A program made the translations under genes and the position numbers. This document shows positions 40,840-52,605 of a DNA stretch of 64,000 nucleotides, in pieces. Source of the stretch: Burkholderia catarinensis (lineage in GTDB: Bacteria; Pseudomonadota; Gammaproteobacteria; Burkholderiales; Burkholderiaceae); assembly GCF_001883705.2 (NCBI RefSeq), contig NZ_MDEQ02000027.1, positions 1 through 64,000 of the forward strand. The letters are read 5' to 3'. The number at the start of each line of letters is the position of its first letter. The stretch's first letter is position 1. The notes under the pieces are model-generated. The model made no database searches. It was given only the letters and a program-made list of their open reading frames with translations, and was not told the origin of the DNA.

Positions 40840-43704
40840 TTATTTCGCGATCGATGCGCTCTTCAGGCGGCCGAAAGCACCTTCGATCAGGGCCTTCTGC
40901 TGCTCGTAGTGCTTCGCGTAGTAGCCAACCGCCGGCGAGGCCGAAGCAGGACGGCCGCTGTATGCCAACTTCTGCCCTTCCTTCATGCCTTCCTTCAGAT
41001 GGTGCTCGACGTAGAACCAGGGGCCCTGGTTCTGCGGCTCGTCCTGCACCCAGACCACTTCAGTCGCGTTCTCGTACTTCTTCATTTCGGCTTCGAACTG
41101 CTTGTGCGCGAACGGATACAGCTGCTCGATACGGATGATCGCGACGTCGTTCGCCTTCGCTTCGCGGCGATGTGCGACGAGGTCGTAATACACGCGGCCC
41201 GAGCACGCCAGCACGCGCTTGACCTTCTTCGCGTCGATGCCGCCGTCGACTTCGCCCAGCACCGGCTGGAACGAACCCTTCGCCAGTTCCGACAGGTCCG
41301 ACACCGCTTCCTTGTGACGCAGCAGCGACTTCGGCGTGGCGATGATCAGCGGCTTGCGGAACAGGCGGATCATCTGGCGACGCAGCAGGTGGAAAATCTG
41401 CGCCGGCGTCGTCGGCTGAACGACCTGCATGTTGTGATCCGCGCACAGTTGCAGGAAACGCTCGATACGCGTGGACGAGTGCTCCGGACCCTGGCCTTCA
41501 TAGCCGTGCGGCAGCAGCATCGTGAGGCCCGACACGCGGCCCCACTTCACTTCGCCCGACGAGATGAACTGGTCGATCACGACCTGCGCGCCGTTGACGA
41601 AGTCGCCGAACTGCGCTTCCCACAGCACGAGCGTATTCGGCTCGGCGGTCGAGTAACCGTATTCGAAGCCCAGCACGGCTTCTTCCGACAGCACCGAGTC
41701 GATCACCGTGAACTTCGCCTGGCCTTCCGCGATGTTCTGCAGCGGCACGTACGTGCCGTCGTTCCAGCGCTCGCGGTTCTGGTCGTGCAGCACCGCGTGA
41801 CGGTGCGTGAACGTGCCGCGGCCCGAATCCTGACCCGTCAGGCGTACCGAGTAGCCCGATGCGACGAGCGACGCGAACGCGAGGTGCTCGCCCATGCCCC
41901 AGTCGAGCGGCTGGTCGCCACGCGCCATGTTGCGGCGGTCGTTGATCACGCGCTCGACGAGCGGGTGGACCTTGAAGTTTTCCGGGACCGTCGTGATGCG
42001 TTCGCCGAGGCGCTTCAGTTCTGCGAGCGGCACGGCCGTGTCGGCCGCATCCGTCCACTTGCGGTTCAGGAACGGAACCCAGTCGACCGCGTACTTGCTC
42101 TTGTAGTTCGACAGGACCGGGTCGACCGTGTGGTGACCGTCGTCCATCGCCTTGCGGTACGCCTTCACGTAGTTGTCGGCGTCGTCCGCGGCGATCACGC
42201 CCTGCTGCACGAGCTTCTCGGCGTACAGCGCACGGGTGCCCGGGTGCTGCGCGATCTTCTTGTACATCAGCGGCTGCGTGACGGCCGGCGTGTCCTGCTC
42301 GTTGTGACCCAGCTTGCGGAAGCAGACGATGTCGATCACGACATCCTTGTGGAACTGCATCCGGTAGTCGATCGCGATTTGCGTCGCGAGCACGACGGCT
42401 TCCGGATCATCGCCGTTCACGTGCAGCACCGGCGCCTCGATCATCTTGACGACGTCGGTACAGTACAGCGTCGAGCGCGCGTCGCGCGGGTCGGACGTCG
42501 TGAAGCCGATCTGGTTGTTGATGACGATGTGCAGCGTGCCGTGCGTGCCGTAGCCGCGCGTCTGCGCGAGGTTCAGCGTTTCCATCACGACGCCCTGGCC
42601 CGCGAAGGCCGCGTCGCCGTGGATCTGCACCGGCAGCACCTGCAGGCCGTCTTCGTCGCCACGACGGTCCATCCGCGCCTTTGCGGAACCTTCGACCACC
42701 GGGTTCACGATTTCGAGGTGCGACGGGTTGAACGCGAGCGACAGGTGGACCGGGCCGCCTTCCGTCGACACGTCCGACGAGAAGCCCTTGTGGTACTTCA
42801 CGTCGCCGGCCGGCAGGTCGTCGACGTGCTTGCCTTCGAATTCGGCGAACAGGTCGGCCGGCATCTTGCCCAGCGTGTTGACCAGCACGTTCAGACGGCC
42901 ACGGTGCGCCATGCCGATGATGATTTCCTGCACGCCGCTCTTGCCCGCGTGCTGAACGACTTCGTCCATCGCCGCGATGAAGCTTTCACCGCCTTCGAGC
43001 GAGAAGCGCTTCTGGCCGACGTACTTGGTGTGCAGATAGCGCTCGAGGCCTTCCGATGCCGTCAGGCGATTCAGGATGTGCTTCTTCTTTTCGATCGAGA
43101 ATTGCGGCGTCGCGCGGGTCGACTCCAGGCGCTCCTGCCACCAGCGCTTCTGTTCCGGGTCGCTGATGTACATGTACTCGGCGCCGATCGTGCCGCAGTA
43201 CGTGTCGCGCAGACCCTTGACGATATCGCGCAGCGAAGCCTGGTCGAAACCGAAATACAGGTTGCTCGCGCTGTACGTCTGATCGAGGTCGCCTTCGGAG
43301 AAATCGTAGAACGCGGGTTCGAGTTCGGGAATGGCGGGACGTTCGCGACGCTTCAGCGGATCGAGATTGGCCCATTGCGAGCCGAGGAAACGATAGGCGC
43401 TGATGAGCGACTGAACGTGGACCTGCTTGCGCGCGGCCGCGAGATTGCTGGTGCTTTCGCGCGGGACGAAGGCATTGGCCTTCGCACGCTCGGCGAACGA
43501 TTCGACGATCGGGAAGTGCGCGACGTCATTGGCATTCGAACCGTCCGTTGCAGGCACATTCTGCAGCGCGTCGAAGTACTCTCGCCAGTTTTCTGGCACT
43601 GACGCCGGATTGTTGAGGTATGCATCGTACAGTTCTTCAACGTACGAAGCATTGCCGCCGAACAGATAGGAGTTCAGCTGAAACTGCTTCATTACATCTG
43701 ACAT
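40840..43704 (-). CDS. sucA: 2-Oxoglutarate dehydrogenase E1 component
   Basis: 954 residues, the usual length. TPP-dependent E1: N-terminal SYLFGGNASYVEELYDAYL, E1 core with IIGMAHRGRLNVLVNTLGK, FNPSHLEIVNPVVEGSAKA and GDAAFAGQGVVMETLNLAQ, and the C-terminal half with LLPHGYEGQGPEHSSTRIER. It decarboxylates 2-oxoglutarate and transfers succinyl to E2. First gene of the operon; its promoter should lie in 43705-43850. Confidence 0.96.
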   Translation of the reverse strand: MSDVMKQFQLNSYLFGGNASYVEELYDAYLNNPASVPENWREYFDALQNVPATDGSNANDVAHFPIVESFAERAKANAFVPRESTSNLAAARKQVHVQSLISAYRFLGSQWANLDPLKRRERPAIPELEPAFYDFSEGDLDQTYSASNLYFGFDQASLRDIVKGLRDTYCGTIGAEYMYISDPEQKRWWQERLESTRATPQFSIEKKKHILNRLTASEGLERYLHTKYVGQKRFSLEGGESFIAAMDEVVQHAGKSGVQEIIIGMAHRGRLNVLVNTLGKMPADLFAEFEGKHVDDLPAGDVKYHKGFSSDVSTEGGPVHLSLAFNPSHLEIVNPVVEGSAKARMDRRGDEDGLQVLPVQIHGDAAFAGQGVVMETLNLAQTRGYGTHGTLHIVINNQIGFTTSDPRDARSTLYCTDVVKMIEAPVLHVNGDDPEAVVLATQIAIDYRMQFHKDVVIDIVCFRKLGHNEQDTPAVTQPLMYKKIAQHPGTRALYAEKLVQQGVIAADDADNYVKAYRKAMDDGHHTVDPVLSNYKSKYAVDWVPFLNRKWTDAADTAVPLAELKRLGERITTVPENFKVHPLVERVINDRRNMARGDQPLDWGMGEHLAFASLVASGYSVRLTGQDSGRGTFTHRHAVLHDQNRERWNDGTYVPLQNIAEGQAKFTVIDSVLSEEAVLGFEYGYSTAEPNTLVLWEAQFGDFVNGAQVVIDQFISSGEVKWGRVSGLTMLLPHGYEGQGPEHSSTRIERFLQLCADHNMQVVQPTTPAQIFHLLRRQMIRLFRKPLIIATPKSLLRHKEAVSDLSELAKGSFQPVLGEVDGGIDAKKVKRVLACSGRVYYDLVAHRREAKANDVAIIRIEQLYPFAHKQFEAEMKKYENATEVVWVQDEPQNQGPWFYVEHHLKEGMKEGQKLAYSGRPASASPAVGYYAKHYEQQKALIEGAFGRLKSASIAK

Positions 43705-44023
43705 TTTACGCTCACCTTTCTTCGAGCTTCTCGAGAAATAGCGGGTTACTCAACCTTCCGCGACACGGCCTGACCGTTTAGCGGATTGCGAATCAAGTCT
43801 TGCTTGGAAGGACCTAAAACTTGCGTGCGCGCAGCATATCACAGAACCGATACCGAAGCTCACGGCGAAATGCGGCTGAAAGCACCGCGCGGCGGGGTTT
43901 TGCCCGATTGCCGCGACCTCCGGGAACAGTGTTTTGCAGACAATCCGATTGCGCGCCGCGCGGATGCGAAAAAGGCTGCCACGAGGCAGCCTTTTTCGTC
44001 ATGCACGGGAACGATCAAATCGC
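43705..44023. other. Intergenic region between typA and sucA
   Basis: 319 bases, with the sucA promoter side at 43705-43850 and the typA terminator at 43969-43996. No gene or further structure seen. Confidence 0.6.
43969..43996. terminator. Intrinsic terminator downstream of typA
   Basis: AAAAAGGCTGCC, loop ACGA, GGCAGCCTTTTT: perfect 12-bp arms with T-runs on both strands, 27 bases beyond the typA stop. Confidence 0.92.
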
Positions 44024-45850
<1,827 letters not shown>

Positions 45851-46175
45851 AGAAACCTGGAAATCGATTGAACGCGCAAACGCGCCCGCTCGTTTTTCAC
45901 GGGCGCACGCACATTGCAGCTTGGAAAGCCACAAATTATAGCACGTGAGAATGTCGAGAGCTGACGGGTGCAGCGCAACGCAACGAATCGGGCCGCCCCG
46001 CCCCCTTCCGGACAGACAAATCGACCGAATACGCGACCGGCAAGCCGAAAAACCTTATCGAGACAAGGGATTTTTGCCCCGCGAAGCGCGCCCTTTGCCG
46101 TTCGATTAACATTTGCCGCGGCAAGCAACTGTGCCTATACTGCTGCCTAGTCAACTATTGCAGCTTCAGGGTTTT
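45851..46175. other. Divergent intergenic region between typA and the MarR gene
   Basis: 325 bases. A TATAAT on the minus strand at 45935-45940 is a likely -10 for typA. CAACTATTGC at 46152-46161, just before the MarR gene, recurs around the efflux operon start. No gene seen. Confidence 0.5.
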
Positions 46176-46667
46176 ATGTCGGATTCTTCTAACCAATCGC
46201 CCGTGTCGCCGCTGTCTTCATATCAGATGAACGACAGCGTCGGTTATCTGATGTCGCGCGTGAAGTCGGTGATGACCAACCTCGTCACGCAACGCACGCA
46301 GGAAGAGCTCGGCATCACGGGCACGCAGGCGAGCATGCTGTTCATGATCGCGGTCGGCAAGTGCTCGACGGCCGCCGAGCTGGCGCGCGAATACGGGATC
46401 GACGCGAGCGCGGTCACGCGCCTGCTCGACCGGGTCGAGAAACGCGGCCTGCTGTCTCGCGTCCGCAGCATCGAGGATCGGCGCGTCGTGCGCCTCGAAC
46501 TGACCGACGAAGGCCGCGCGCTTGCCGAACGGCTGCCGCCCATTTTCCGCAGCGTGCTCGATCAGGTACTGGACGGGTTTACGCCGGAAGAAGTCGGGTT
46601 CCTGAAGAGCATGCTGCGCCGCATTCTCAGCAACTATTGCGAGACGGGCGCCGGCAGCATCACGTAA
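46176..46667 (+). CDS. MarR-family regulator of the efflux operon (EmrR-like)
   Basis: 163 residues with the winged helix-turn-helix of MarR/EmrR: LGITGTQASMLFMIAVGKCS, TAAELAREYGIDASAVTRLL, and wing DRVEKRGLLSRVRSIEDRR. It probably represses the downstream tripartite pump and is released by lipophilic acids or other small aromatics. ATG 46176 follows CAGGG. It is 87 bp upstream of the outer-membrane channel gene on the same strand, an emrR-like arrangement. Confidence 0.88.
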   Translation: MSDSSNQSPVSPLSSYQMNDSVGYLMSRVKSVMTNLVTQRTQEELGITGTQASMLFMIAVGKCSTAAELAREYGIDASAVTRLLDRVEKRGLLSRVRSIEDRRVVRLELTDEGRALAERLPPIFRSVLDQVLDGFTPEEVGFLKSMLRRILSNYCETGAGSIT

Positions 46668-46754
46668 TAGTTGCCATAACAATTACTTTTGACAGATTAA
46701 TGTAAGGAAATCCTTGCAGTGTCCATCATTCATTCCGAGTCAGGGATCAGCGCG

Positions 46755-48251
46755 ATGAAATCCTCCCCGTTGTCCGTGCGCGCCGGGTCGTGCCGCGCCG
46801 CCGTCGCCGCCGCGGTCGCCGCACTGGCGCTGGCGGGCTGCGCGAACTACATCGGCATCAAGAGCGACAAGCAGATCGCCCCCGCGTCGCAATTCGAATC
46901 CGCCCAGAGTCTGCCGGCCCAGGGCGGCCAGTGGCCGGCGCTCGACTGGGCAAACCAGTTCGGCGATCCGCAGTTGCCGAAGCTGATCGACGAAGCCCTT
47001 CAGGGCAATCCGTCGATCGCGCAGGCACAGGCACGCATCGCGAAGGCCTCGTCGTACATCGAATCGTCGCGCTCGAACCTGCTGCCGAAGGCAGAAGCCA
47101 GCTATTCGTGGACGCGCGAGCTGTATTCGTCGAACGCACTGTTCCCGCCTCCGTACGGCGGCCAGTGGTACAGCGAGAACAACGTGCTCGCGAGCGCTTC
47201 GTGGGAACTCGACCTGTGGGGCAAGAACCGCGAACGCCTGCACACTGCCGTGTCGCAGGAAAAGTCGGCTGAAGCCGACATGCAGCAGGCGCGCATCACG
47301 CTCGCGTCGTCGGTCGCGCGCAGCTATAACTCGCTCGCGCAGCTCTATGCGCTGCGCGACATCGCGCAACGCGAGATCACCAACCGCGAGACGGTCGGCA
47401 AGATCACCGACGGCCGCGTGTCTGCGGGCCTCGACACCAACGTCGAACGCCAGACGGCCCGCGGCAACATCGCGACGACCCAGGCTTCGCTGTCGGACCT
47501 CGACGGCCAGATCACGACGGTGCGCTACCAGCTCGCCGCGCTGCTCGGCAAGGGTCCGGATCGCGGGCTGCAGATCGCGGCGCCCGTGCTGAACCCGAGC
47601 GGCGACGTCGTGCTGCCCGGCAACCTGCCGGCCGATCTCGTGTCGCGCCGCCCCGACATCGTCGCCGCGCGCTGGCAGGTCGAGGCTGCGATGCACGACG
47701 TGAAGGAAGCGAAGGCCGAGTTCTACCCTGACGTGAACCTCGCGGCCGGCTTCGGCTTCGATGCGTTCGGCTGGGGCAAATTCCTGAATTTCGCGAGTCG
47801 CCAGGCGCAGTTCGGCCCGGCGGTCCACCTGCCGATCTTCGACGCCGGCGCGCTGCGTGCGCAGCTCAAGGGCCGTTACGCGGACTTCGACCTGTCGGTC
47901 GCGAACTACAACCAGACGCTGATCAACGCGCTGAATGACGTCGCGACGCAGGTCGCGTCGATCCGCGCGGTCGATCGCCAGATGGGCGACGCGCAACGTG
48001 CGCTCGACGCATCGACGCGCGCGTACGACCTCGCCGTGATTCGCTACAAGGCCGGCCTGTCGCCGCAACTGCAGGTGCTGACCGCGGACAGCAACCGCCT
48101 CGCATCGGAGCAGACGGTGACCAACCTGAAGATGCGCCGACGCGACATGCAACTCGCGCTGATCAAGGCGCTGGGCGGCGGATTCGACGCGACCGGCACG
48201 CCGCTCGCCGCGCCCGACGCCGACAAGCCGACAAAACAGGCCGCCAACTGA
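46755..48251 (+). CDS. Outer-membrane efflux lipoprotein (NodT/OprM type)
   Basis: 498 residues with a lipoprotein signal ending LALAGC and two OEP repeats (LPKLIDEALQGNPSIAQAQA and, in the second half, SRRPDIVAARWQVEAAMHDV). Like OprM, it forms the trimeric outer-membrane exit duct, here for the EmrA/EmrB pump. ATG 46755 (MKSSPLSVRAGSC) gives a proper signal; GTG 46719 would add 12 residues and has an AAGGA before it. Confidence 0.9.
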   Translation: MKSSPLSVRAGSCRAAVAAAVAALALAGCANYIGIKSDKQIAPASQFESAQSLPAQGGQWPALDWANQFGDPQLPKLIDEALQGNPSIAQAQARIAKASSYIESSRSNLLPKAEASYSWTRELYSSNALFPPPYGGQWYSENNVLASASWELDLWGKNRERLHTAVSQEKSAEADMQQARITLASSVARSYNSLAQLYALRDIAQREITNRETVGKITDGRVSAGLDTNVERQTARGNIATTQASLSDLDGQITTVRYQLAALLGKGPDRGLQIAAPVLNPSGDVVLPGNLPADLVSRRPDIVAARWQVEAAMHDVKEAKAEFYPDVNLAAGFGFDAFGWGKFLNFASRQAQFGPAVHLPIFDAGALRAQLKGRYADFDLSVANYNQTLINALNDVATQVASIRAVDRQMGDAQRALDASTRAYDLAVIRYKAGLSPQLQVLTADSNRLASEQTVTNLKMRRRDMQLALIKALGGGFDATGTPLAAPDADKPTKQAAN

Positions 48252-48303
48252 TCCGGCGCCACCACTACGCAGACACTCGAAATAACGGACGGAGAAAATC
48301 GCC

Positions 48304-49521
48304 ATGAGCGACCCTCAACAAAATGCCGCCAGCGCACAGTCGCAAAACAACGGGAAGCGCAAACGGATGATGACGCTGCTCGTCGCGGTCATCGTGATCG
48401 CGGCCATCGCGTACGGCCTGTACTACTTCCTCGTCGCCCGCTTCCGTGAAGGGACCGACGATGCGTACGTGAACGGCAACGTCGTGCAGATCACGCCGCA
48501 GGTCACCGGCACCGTGATCGCGGTGAAGGCCGACGATACGCAGACGGTCAAGGCCGGCGACCCGCTGGTCGTGCTCGACGCGGCCGATTCGCAGGTCGCA
48601 CTGCAGCAGGCGGAAGCCAACCTCGCGCAGACGGTGCGCCAGGTGCGCGGCCTGTTCGTCAACGACGACCAGTACCGCGCGCAGGTCGCACTGCGCCAGT
48701 CCGACCTGTCGAAGGCCGACGACGACCTGCGTCGCCGCATGGCCGTCGCACAGACGGGTGCCGTGTCGCAGGAAGAAATCTCGCATGCACGCGATGCCGT
48801 AAAGGCCGCGCAAGCATCGGTCGATGCCGCGCAGCAGCAGCTCGCATCGAATCGCGCACTGACGGCGAACACGACGATCGCATCGCACCCGAACGTGATG
48901 GCCGCGGCCGCGAAGGTTCGCGACGCGTACCTTGCGAACGCGCGTAACGTGCTGCCGGCGCCGGTCACCGGCTACGTCGCGAAGCGCTCGGTGCAGGTCG
49001 GCCAGCGCGTGTCGCCGGGCACGCCGCTGATGTCGGTGGTGCCGCTGAATGCCGTGTGGGTCGACGCGAACTTCAAGGAAGTCCAGCTCAAGCATATGCG
49101 CATCGGCCAGCCGGTCGAGATGACGGCCGACATCTACGGCTCGTCGGTCACCTACCACGGCAAGGTCATCGGCTTCTCGGCCGGTACGGGCTCGGCGTTC
49201 TCGCTGCTGCCGGCGCAGAACGCGACCGGCAACTGGATCAAGGTCGTGCAGCGCCTGCCGGTGCGTATCGAGCTCGACCCGAAGGATCTCGACAAGCATC
49301 CGCTGCGTATCGGCCTGTCGATGCAGGTCGACGTCGACATCAAGGACGAACGCGGCGACCAGCTCGTGAACGCGCCGAACACCGTCTACGAGACCAACGT
49401 GTTCGCGAAGTACGGCGACGAAGCCGACGCCGAAATCGCCCGCATCGTCGCCGAGAACGCAGGCGGCAACGCATCGGCGCCGGCTGCGGCGAAGTCGAAC
49501 GCCGCCGCGAAGATGATGTAA
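48304..49521 (+). CDS. emrA: EmrA/HlyD-type membrane fusion protein
   Basis: 405 residues: one N-terminal membrane helix (MMTLLVAVIVIAAIAYGLYY), biotinyl-lipoyl-like half-motifs DDAYVNGNVVQITPQVTGTV and APVTGYVAKRSVQVGQRVSP flanking a coiled-coil hairpin, then a beta-barrel with WVDANFKEVQLKHMRIGQPV. It links the inner-membrane pump to the outer-membrane channel. It starts 52 bp after the channel gene; GGAGAAAAT precedes the ATG. Confidence 0.92.
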   Translation: MSDPQQNAASAQSQNNGKRKRMMTLLVAVIVIAAIAYGLYYFLVARFREGTDDAYVNGNVVQITPQVTGTVIAVKADDTQTVKAGDPLVVLDAADSQVALQQAEANLAQTVRQVRGLFVNDDQYRAQVALRQSDLSKADDDLRRRMAVAQTGAVSQEEISHARDAVKAAQASVDAAQQQLASNRALTANTTIASHPNVMAAAAKVRDAYLANARNVLPAPVTGYVAKRSVQVGQRVSPGTPLMSVVPLNAVWVDANFKEVQLKHMRIGQPVEMTADIYGSSVTYHGKVIGFSAGTGSAFSLLPAQNATGNWIKVVQRLPVRIELDPKDLDKHPLRIGLSMQVDVDIKDERGDQLVNAPNTVYETNVFAKYGDEADAEIARIVAENAGGNASAPAAAKSNAAAKMM

Positions 49522-49549
49522 CCGTTCCGACTCCGGAAAAACAACCGAC

Positions 49550-51109
49550 ATGGCACAGGCTCCTGCCTCTCACCCGCCCTTGCAGGGCGGGAAACTCGTG
49601 CTCGGGACGATCGCGGTGTCGCTCGCGGTGTTCATGAACGTGCTGGACACGTCCATCGCAAACGTCGCGATCCCGACCATCTCGGGCGACCTCGGCGTGT
49701 CGTCCGACCAGGGCACGTGGGTCATCACTTCGTTCGCCGTCGCAAACGCGATCTCGGTGCCGCTGACGGGCTGGCTGACCGACCGCTTCGGGCAGGTTCG
49801 CCTGTTCCTCGCGTCGATCATCCTGTTCGTCATCTCGTCGTGGATGTGCGGCCTCGCGCCGACGCTGCCGTTCCTGCTCGCATCGCGCGTGCTCCAGGGC
49901 GCGGTCGCGGGCCCGATGATTCCGCTGTCGCAATCGCTGCTGCTGTCGAGCTATCCACGCGCGAAGGCGCCGATGGCGCTTGCGCTGTGGTCGATGACGA
50001 CGCTGATCGCGCCGGTCGCGGGCCCGATCCTCGGCGGCTGGATCTCGGACAACTACTCGTGGCCGTGGATCTTCTACGTGAACATCCCGGTCGGCATCGC
50101 CGCCGCGCTCGCCACGTGGTCGATCTATCGCACGCGCGAATCGACCGTGCGCCGCGCGCCGATCGACGGCGTCGGTCTCGCGCTGCTCGTGCTGTGGGTC
50201 GGCTCGCTGCAGATCATGCTCGACAAGGGCAAGGATCTCGACTGGTTCGCATCGACCACGATCGTCGCGCTCGCGCTGATCGCGATCGTCTCGTTCGCGT
50301 TCTTCGTGATCTGGGAACTGACCGCCGAGCACCCGGTTGTCGACCTGTCGCTGTTCCGCATGCGCAACTTCACGGGCGGCACGATCGCGCTGGCGGTCGG
50401 CTACGGGCTCTACTTCGGCAATCTCGTGCTGTTGCCGTTGTGGCTGCAGACCCAGATCGGCTATACGGCAACCGACGCGGGTCTCGTGATGGCGCCGGTC
50501 GGGCTGTTCGCGATCCTGCTGTCGCCGCTGACCGGCAAGTTCCTGCCGCGCACCGACCCGCGCTATATCGCGACCGCCGCGTTCCTGACGTTCGCGCTGT
50601 GCTTCTGGATGCGCTCGCGCTACACGACGGGTGTCGACGAATGGTCGCTGACGTTGCCGACGCTCGTACAGGGTATCGCGATGGCCGGCTTCTTCATCCC
50701 GCTCGTGTCGATCACGTTGTCCGGCCTGCCCGGCCACCGCATCCCGGCAGCTTCCGGCTTGTCGAACTTCGTGCGGATCATGTGCGGCGGCATCGGCACG
50801 TCGATCTTCCAGACCGCGTGGGACCACCGCAACAACTTCCATCACGCGCAACTGGTCGAGCAGGCGAACCCGTACAACCCGACGTTCAACCAGGCCGTCA
50901 CGCAGATGGGCAACCTCGGACTGACGAAGGACCAGGCGCACGGGCTCATCAACAATATGGCCACGCAACAGGCCGCGCAGCTCGGCGTGAACGATCTGTT
51001 CTACATCTCGGCGGTGATCTTCGTGCTGCTGATTGCGCTGATCTGGATCACCAAGCCCGAACGCGCGGGCGGCGGCGATGCCGGTGCGGCGGCGTCGGCT
51101 GCGCACTGA
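49550..51109 (+). CDS. emrB: EmrB-type DHA2 family MFS drug exporter
   Basis: 519 residues, about 14 membrane spans. Motif A LTDRFGQVRLFLAS and motif C region APVAGPILGGWISDNYSWPW identify the DHA2 drug:H+ antiporters. N-terminal MNVLDTSIANVAIPTISGDL is typical of EmrB. It exports hydrophobic toxicants with EmrA and the OprM-like channel. It begins 28 bp after emrA and is followed by a strong terminator. Confidence 0.93.
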   Translation: MAQAPASHPPLQGGKLVLGTIAVSLAVFMNVLDTSIANVAIPTISGDLGVSSDQGTWVITSFAVANAISVPLTGWLTDRFGQVRLFLASIILFVISSWMCGLAPTLPFLLASRVLQGAVAGPMIPLSQSLLLSSYPRAKAPMALALWSMTTLIAPVAGPILGGWISDNYSWPWIFYVNIPVGIAAALATWSIYRTRESTVRRAPIDGVGLALLVLWVGSLQIMLDKGKDLDWFASTTIVALALIAIVSFAFFVIWELTAEHPVVDLSLFRMRNFTGGTIALAVGYGLYFGNLVLLPLWLQTQIGYTATDAGLVMAPVGLFAILLSPLTGKFLPRTDPRYIATAAFLTFALCFWMRSRYTTGVDEWSLTLPTLVQGIAMAGFFIPLVSITLSGLPGHRIPAASGLSNFVRIMCGGIGTSIFQTAWDHRNNFHHAQLVEQANPYNPTFNQAVTQMGNLGLTKDQAHGLINNMATQQAAQLGVNDLFYISAVIFVLLIALIWITKPERAGGGDAGAAASAAH

Positions 51110-51142
51110 GCGCCACCCGATACCGCGCCCCGCGCGCCAAAC

Positions 51143-51175
51143 AAAAAGCCCGGTCGAAATCGACCGGGCTTTTTC
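51143..51175. terminator. Bidirectional terminator between emrB and truB
   Basis: AAAAAGCCCGGTCG, loop AAAT, CGACCGGGCTTTTT: perfect 14-bp stem with T-runs on both strands, serving the converging emrB and truB genes. Confidence 0.95.
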
Positions 51176-51203
51176 GTTCCGACGGCGCTTGGCGCGCCGC
51201 GAA

Positions 51204-52136
51204 TCATGCAGCCGTCACCACGAGGCGTTCCGGCGCCAGCACGCCGTTGGCCTTGCGAGCCACACCGAGCAGCCGCGCCGCGTCGTACACGCGCACACGC
51301 TCACCCTCCACCGCGTCGATCGGATCGAGCGCAGACAGCGGCAAACGTTGACCGTGCAGAAACCGCTTCGCGCAGGCTTCGTCGAGACGAACCAGCGGAA
51401 ACGTCGACAGCAGCGCGTCGACCGGCTGAAGCCACGCATCGCGCGCCGCTTCAGCGGCGTCCGACAGCGCATCGAGCGTCACTGCATGCTCGAGCGTCAA
51501 CGCGCCGACGCCCGTGCGACGCAGCATCGTCAGATGCGCACCGCAACCCAGCACCTCGCCGATATCTTCCGCCAGTGTGCGCACATACGTACCCTTGCTG
51601 CAGGTCACACGGAACGTCACGTCGGGCAGCTCGCAGGCGAGCAGGCCGAGCGCATGGATCGTCACGTTGCGGCCCTCGCGTTCGACGGTCTGGCCCGCGC
51701 GCGCATATTCGTACAGCGGCTTGCCGTCGCGCTTGAGCGCCGAATACATCGGCGGCACCTGCACGATCTCGCCGGTGAAGCGCACGAGCGCGGCTTCCAC
51801 CGCTGCGCGGTCGCATTCGACGGGCCGCGTATCGATCACTTCGCCTTCCGCATCGCCGGTGGCCGTGCGCTGGCCGAGACGCATCGTCGCTTCGTAGGTC
51901 TTGTCGGCATCGAGCAGGTCCTGCGAGAACTTCGTCGCCTCGCCGAAGCACAGCGGCAGCAGGCCCGAGGCCAGCGGATCGAGCGTACCGGTGTGACCGG
52001 CTTTCTTCGCGAGAAGCAGGCGCTTCGCGCGAATCAGCGCATCGTTGCTCGACAGGCCAACCGGCTTGTCGAGCAGGAGGACGCCGTCCAGCGCGCGCCG
52101 GGGCACACGCGGACGTTGGGGTGCTGCAGTCGTCAT
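51204..52136 (-). CDS. truB: tRNA pseudouridine-55 synthase
   Basis: 310 residues. RALDGVLLLDKPVGLSSNDA at the start, catalytic-Asp block GHTGTLDPLASGLLPLCFGE, and a C-terminal PUA-like part. It makes pseudouridine 55 in the T-loop of tRNAs and acts as a tRNA chaperone. It is 13 bp after rbfA, the last gene of the rimP-nusA-infB-rbfA-truB operon. Confidence 0.95.
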   Translation of the reverse strand: MTTAAPQRPRVPRRALDGVLLLDKPVGLSSNDALIRAKRLLLAKKAGHTGTLDPLASGLLPLCFGEATKFSQDLLDADKTYEATMRLGQRTATGDAEGEVIDTRPVECDRAAVEAALVRFTGEIVQVPPMYSALKRDGKPLYEYARAGQTVEREGRNVTIHALGLLACELPDVTFRVTCSKGTYVRTLAEDIGEVLGCGAHLTMLRRTGVGALTLEHAVTLDALSDAAEAARDAWLQPVDALLSTFPLVRLDEACAKRFLHGQRLPLSALDPIDAVEGERVRVYDAARLLGVARKANGVLAPERLVVTAA

Positions 52137-52149
52137 AGGCCGGTCGAGC

Positions 52150-52548
52150 TCACTCGTCCTTGGTAGGTACGTCGGCCTCGTCGTCGTCCTTCGCGCGCGT
52201 CGAGTTCGCTTCCTTGATCAGGCGCGACATTTCCACGGCCTTCTCGATCGTCTGGTCGTAGTGGAAATGCAGCGTCGGCACCGTGTGAATGTGCAGGCGC
52301 TTGAACAGCAGGTTGTGCAAGTGACCCGACGCATGGTTCAGCGCCTCCTGCGTCTTGGCCGGATCGCCGGTCAGCGCCGTGAAGTACACCTTCGCGTGCG
52401 CGTAGTCCGGCGTGAGCTCGACGCTCTGGATGGTCACGATACCGATACGCGGATCCTTGACCTCGCGCATGATGAGTTCGGACAGATCGCGCTGAATCTG
52501 GTCGGCAATCTGAACGTTGCGATTGGGGGAAGTACGTTTCCTGGACAT
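52150..52548 (-). CDS. rbfA: 30S ribosome-binding factor A
   Basis: 132 residues with the KH-type fold of RbfA: IADQIQRDLSELIMREVKDP, GIVTIQSVELTPDYAHAKVY, VPTLHFHYDQTIEKAVEMSR. It matures the 16S rRNA 5' end on the 30S subunit. The C-terminus is acidic (DDDEADVPTKDE). Located between infB and truB; a hairpin with a T-tract separates it from infB. Confidence 0.94.
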   Translation of the reverse strand: MSRKRTSPNRNVQIADQIQRDLSELIMREVKDPRIGIVTIQSVELTPDYAHAKVYFTALTGDPAKTQEALNHASGHLHNLLFKRLHIHTVPTLHFHYDQTIEKAVEMSRLIKEANSTRAKDDDEADVPTKDE

Positions 52549-52605
52549 GATCGATCCCTGATTCGTTTATCAGGATAATGCGGCCGCCTTCTGGCGAGCC
52601 GCCAT

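Noticed and set aside
40909..43602. Long open frame on the plus strand opposite sucA
   Set aside because: It mirrors a certain gene, is Arg/His/Val-rich with no domain, and arises from GC-rich third codon positions.
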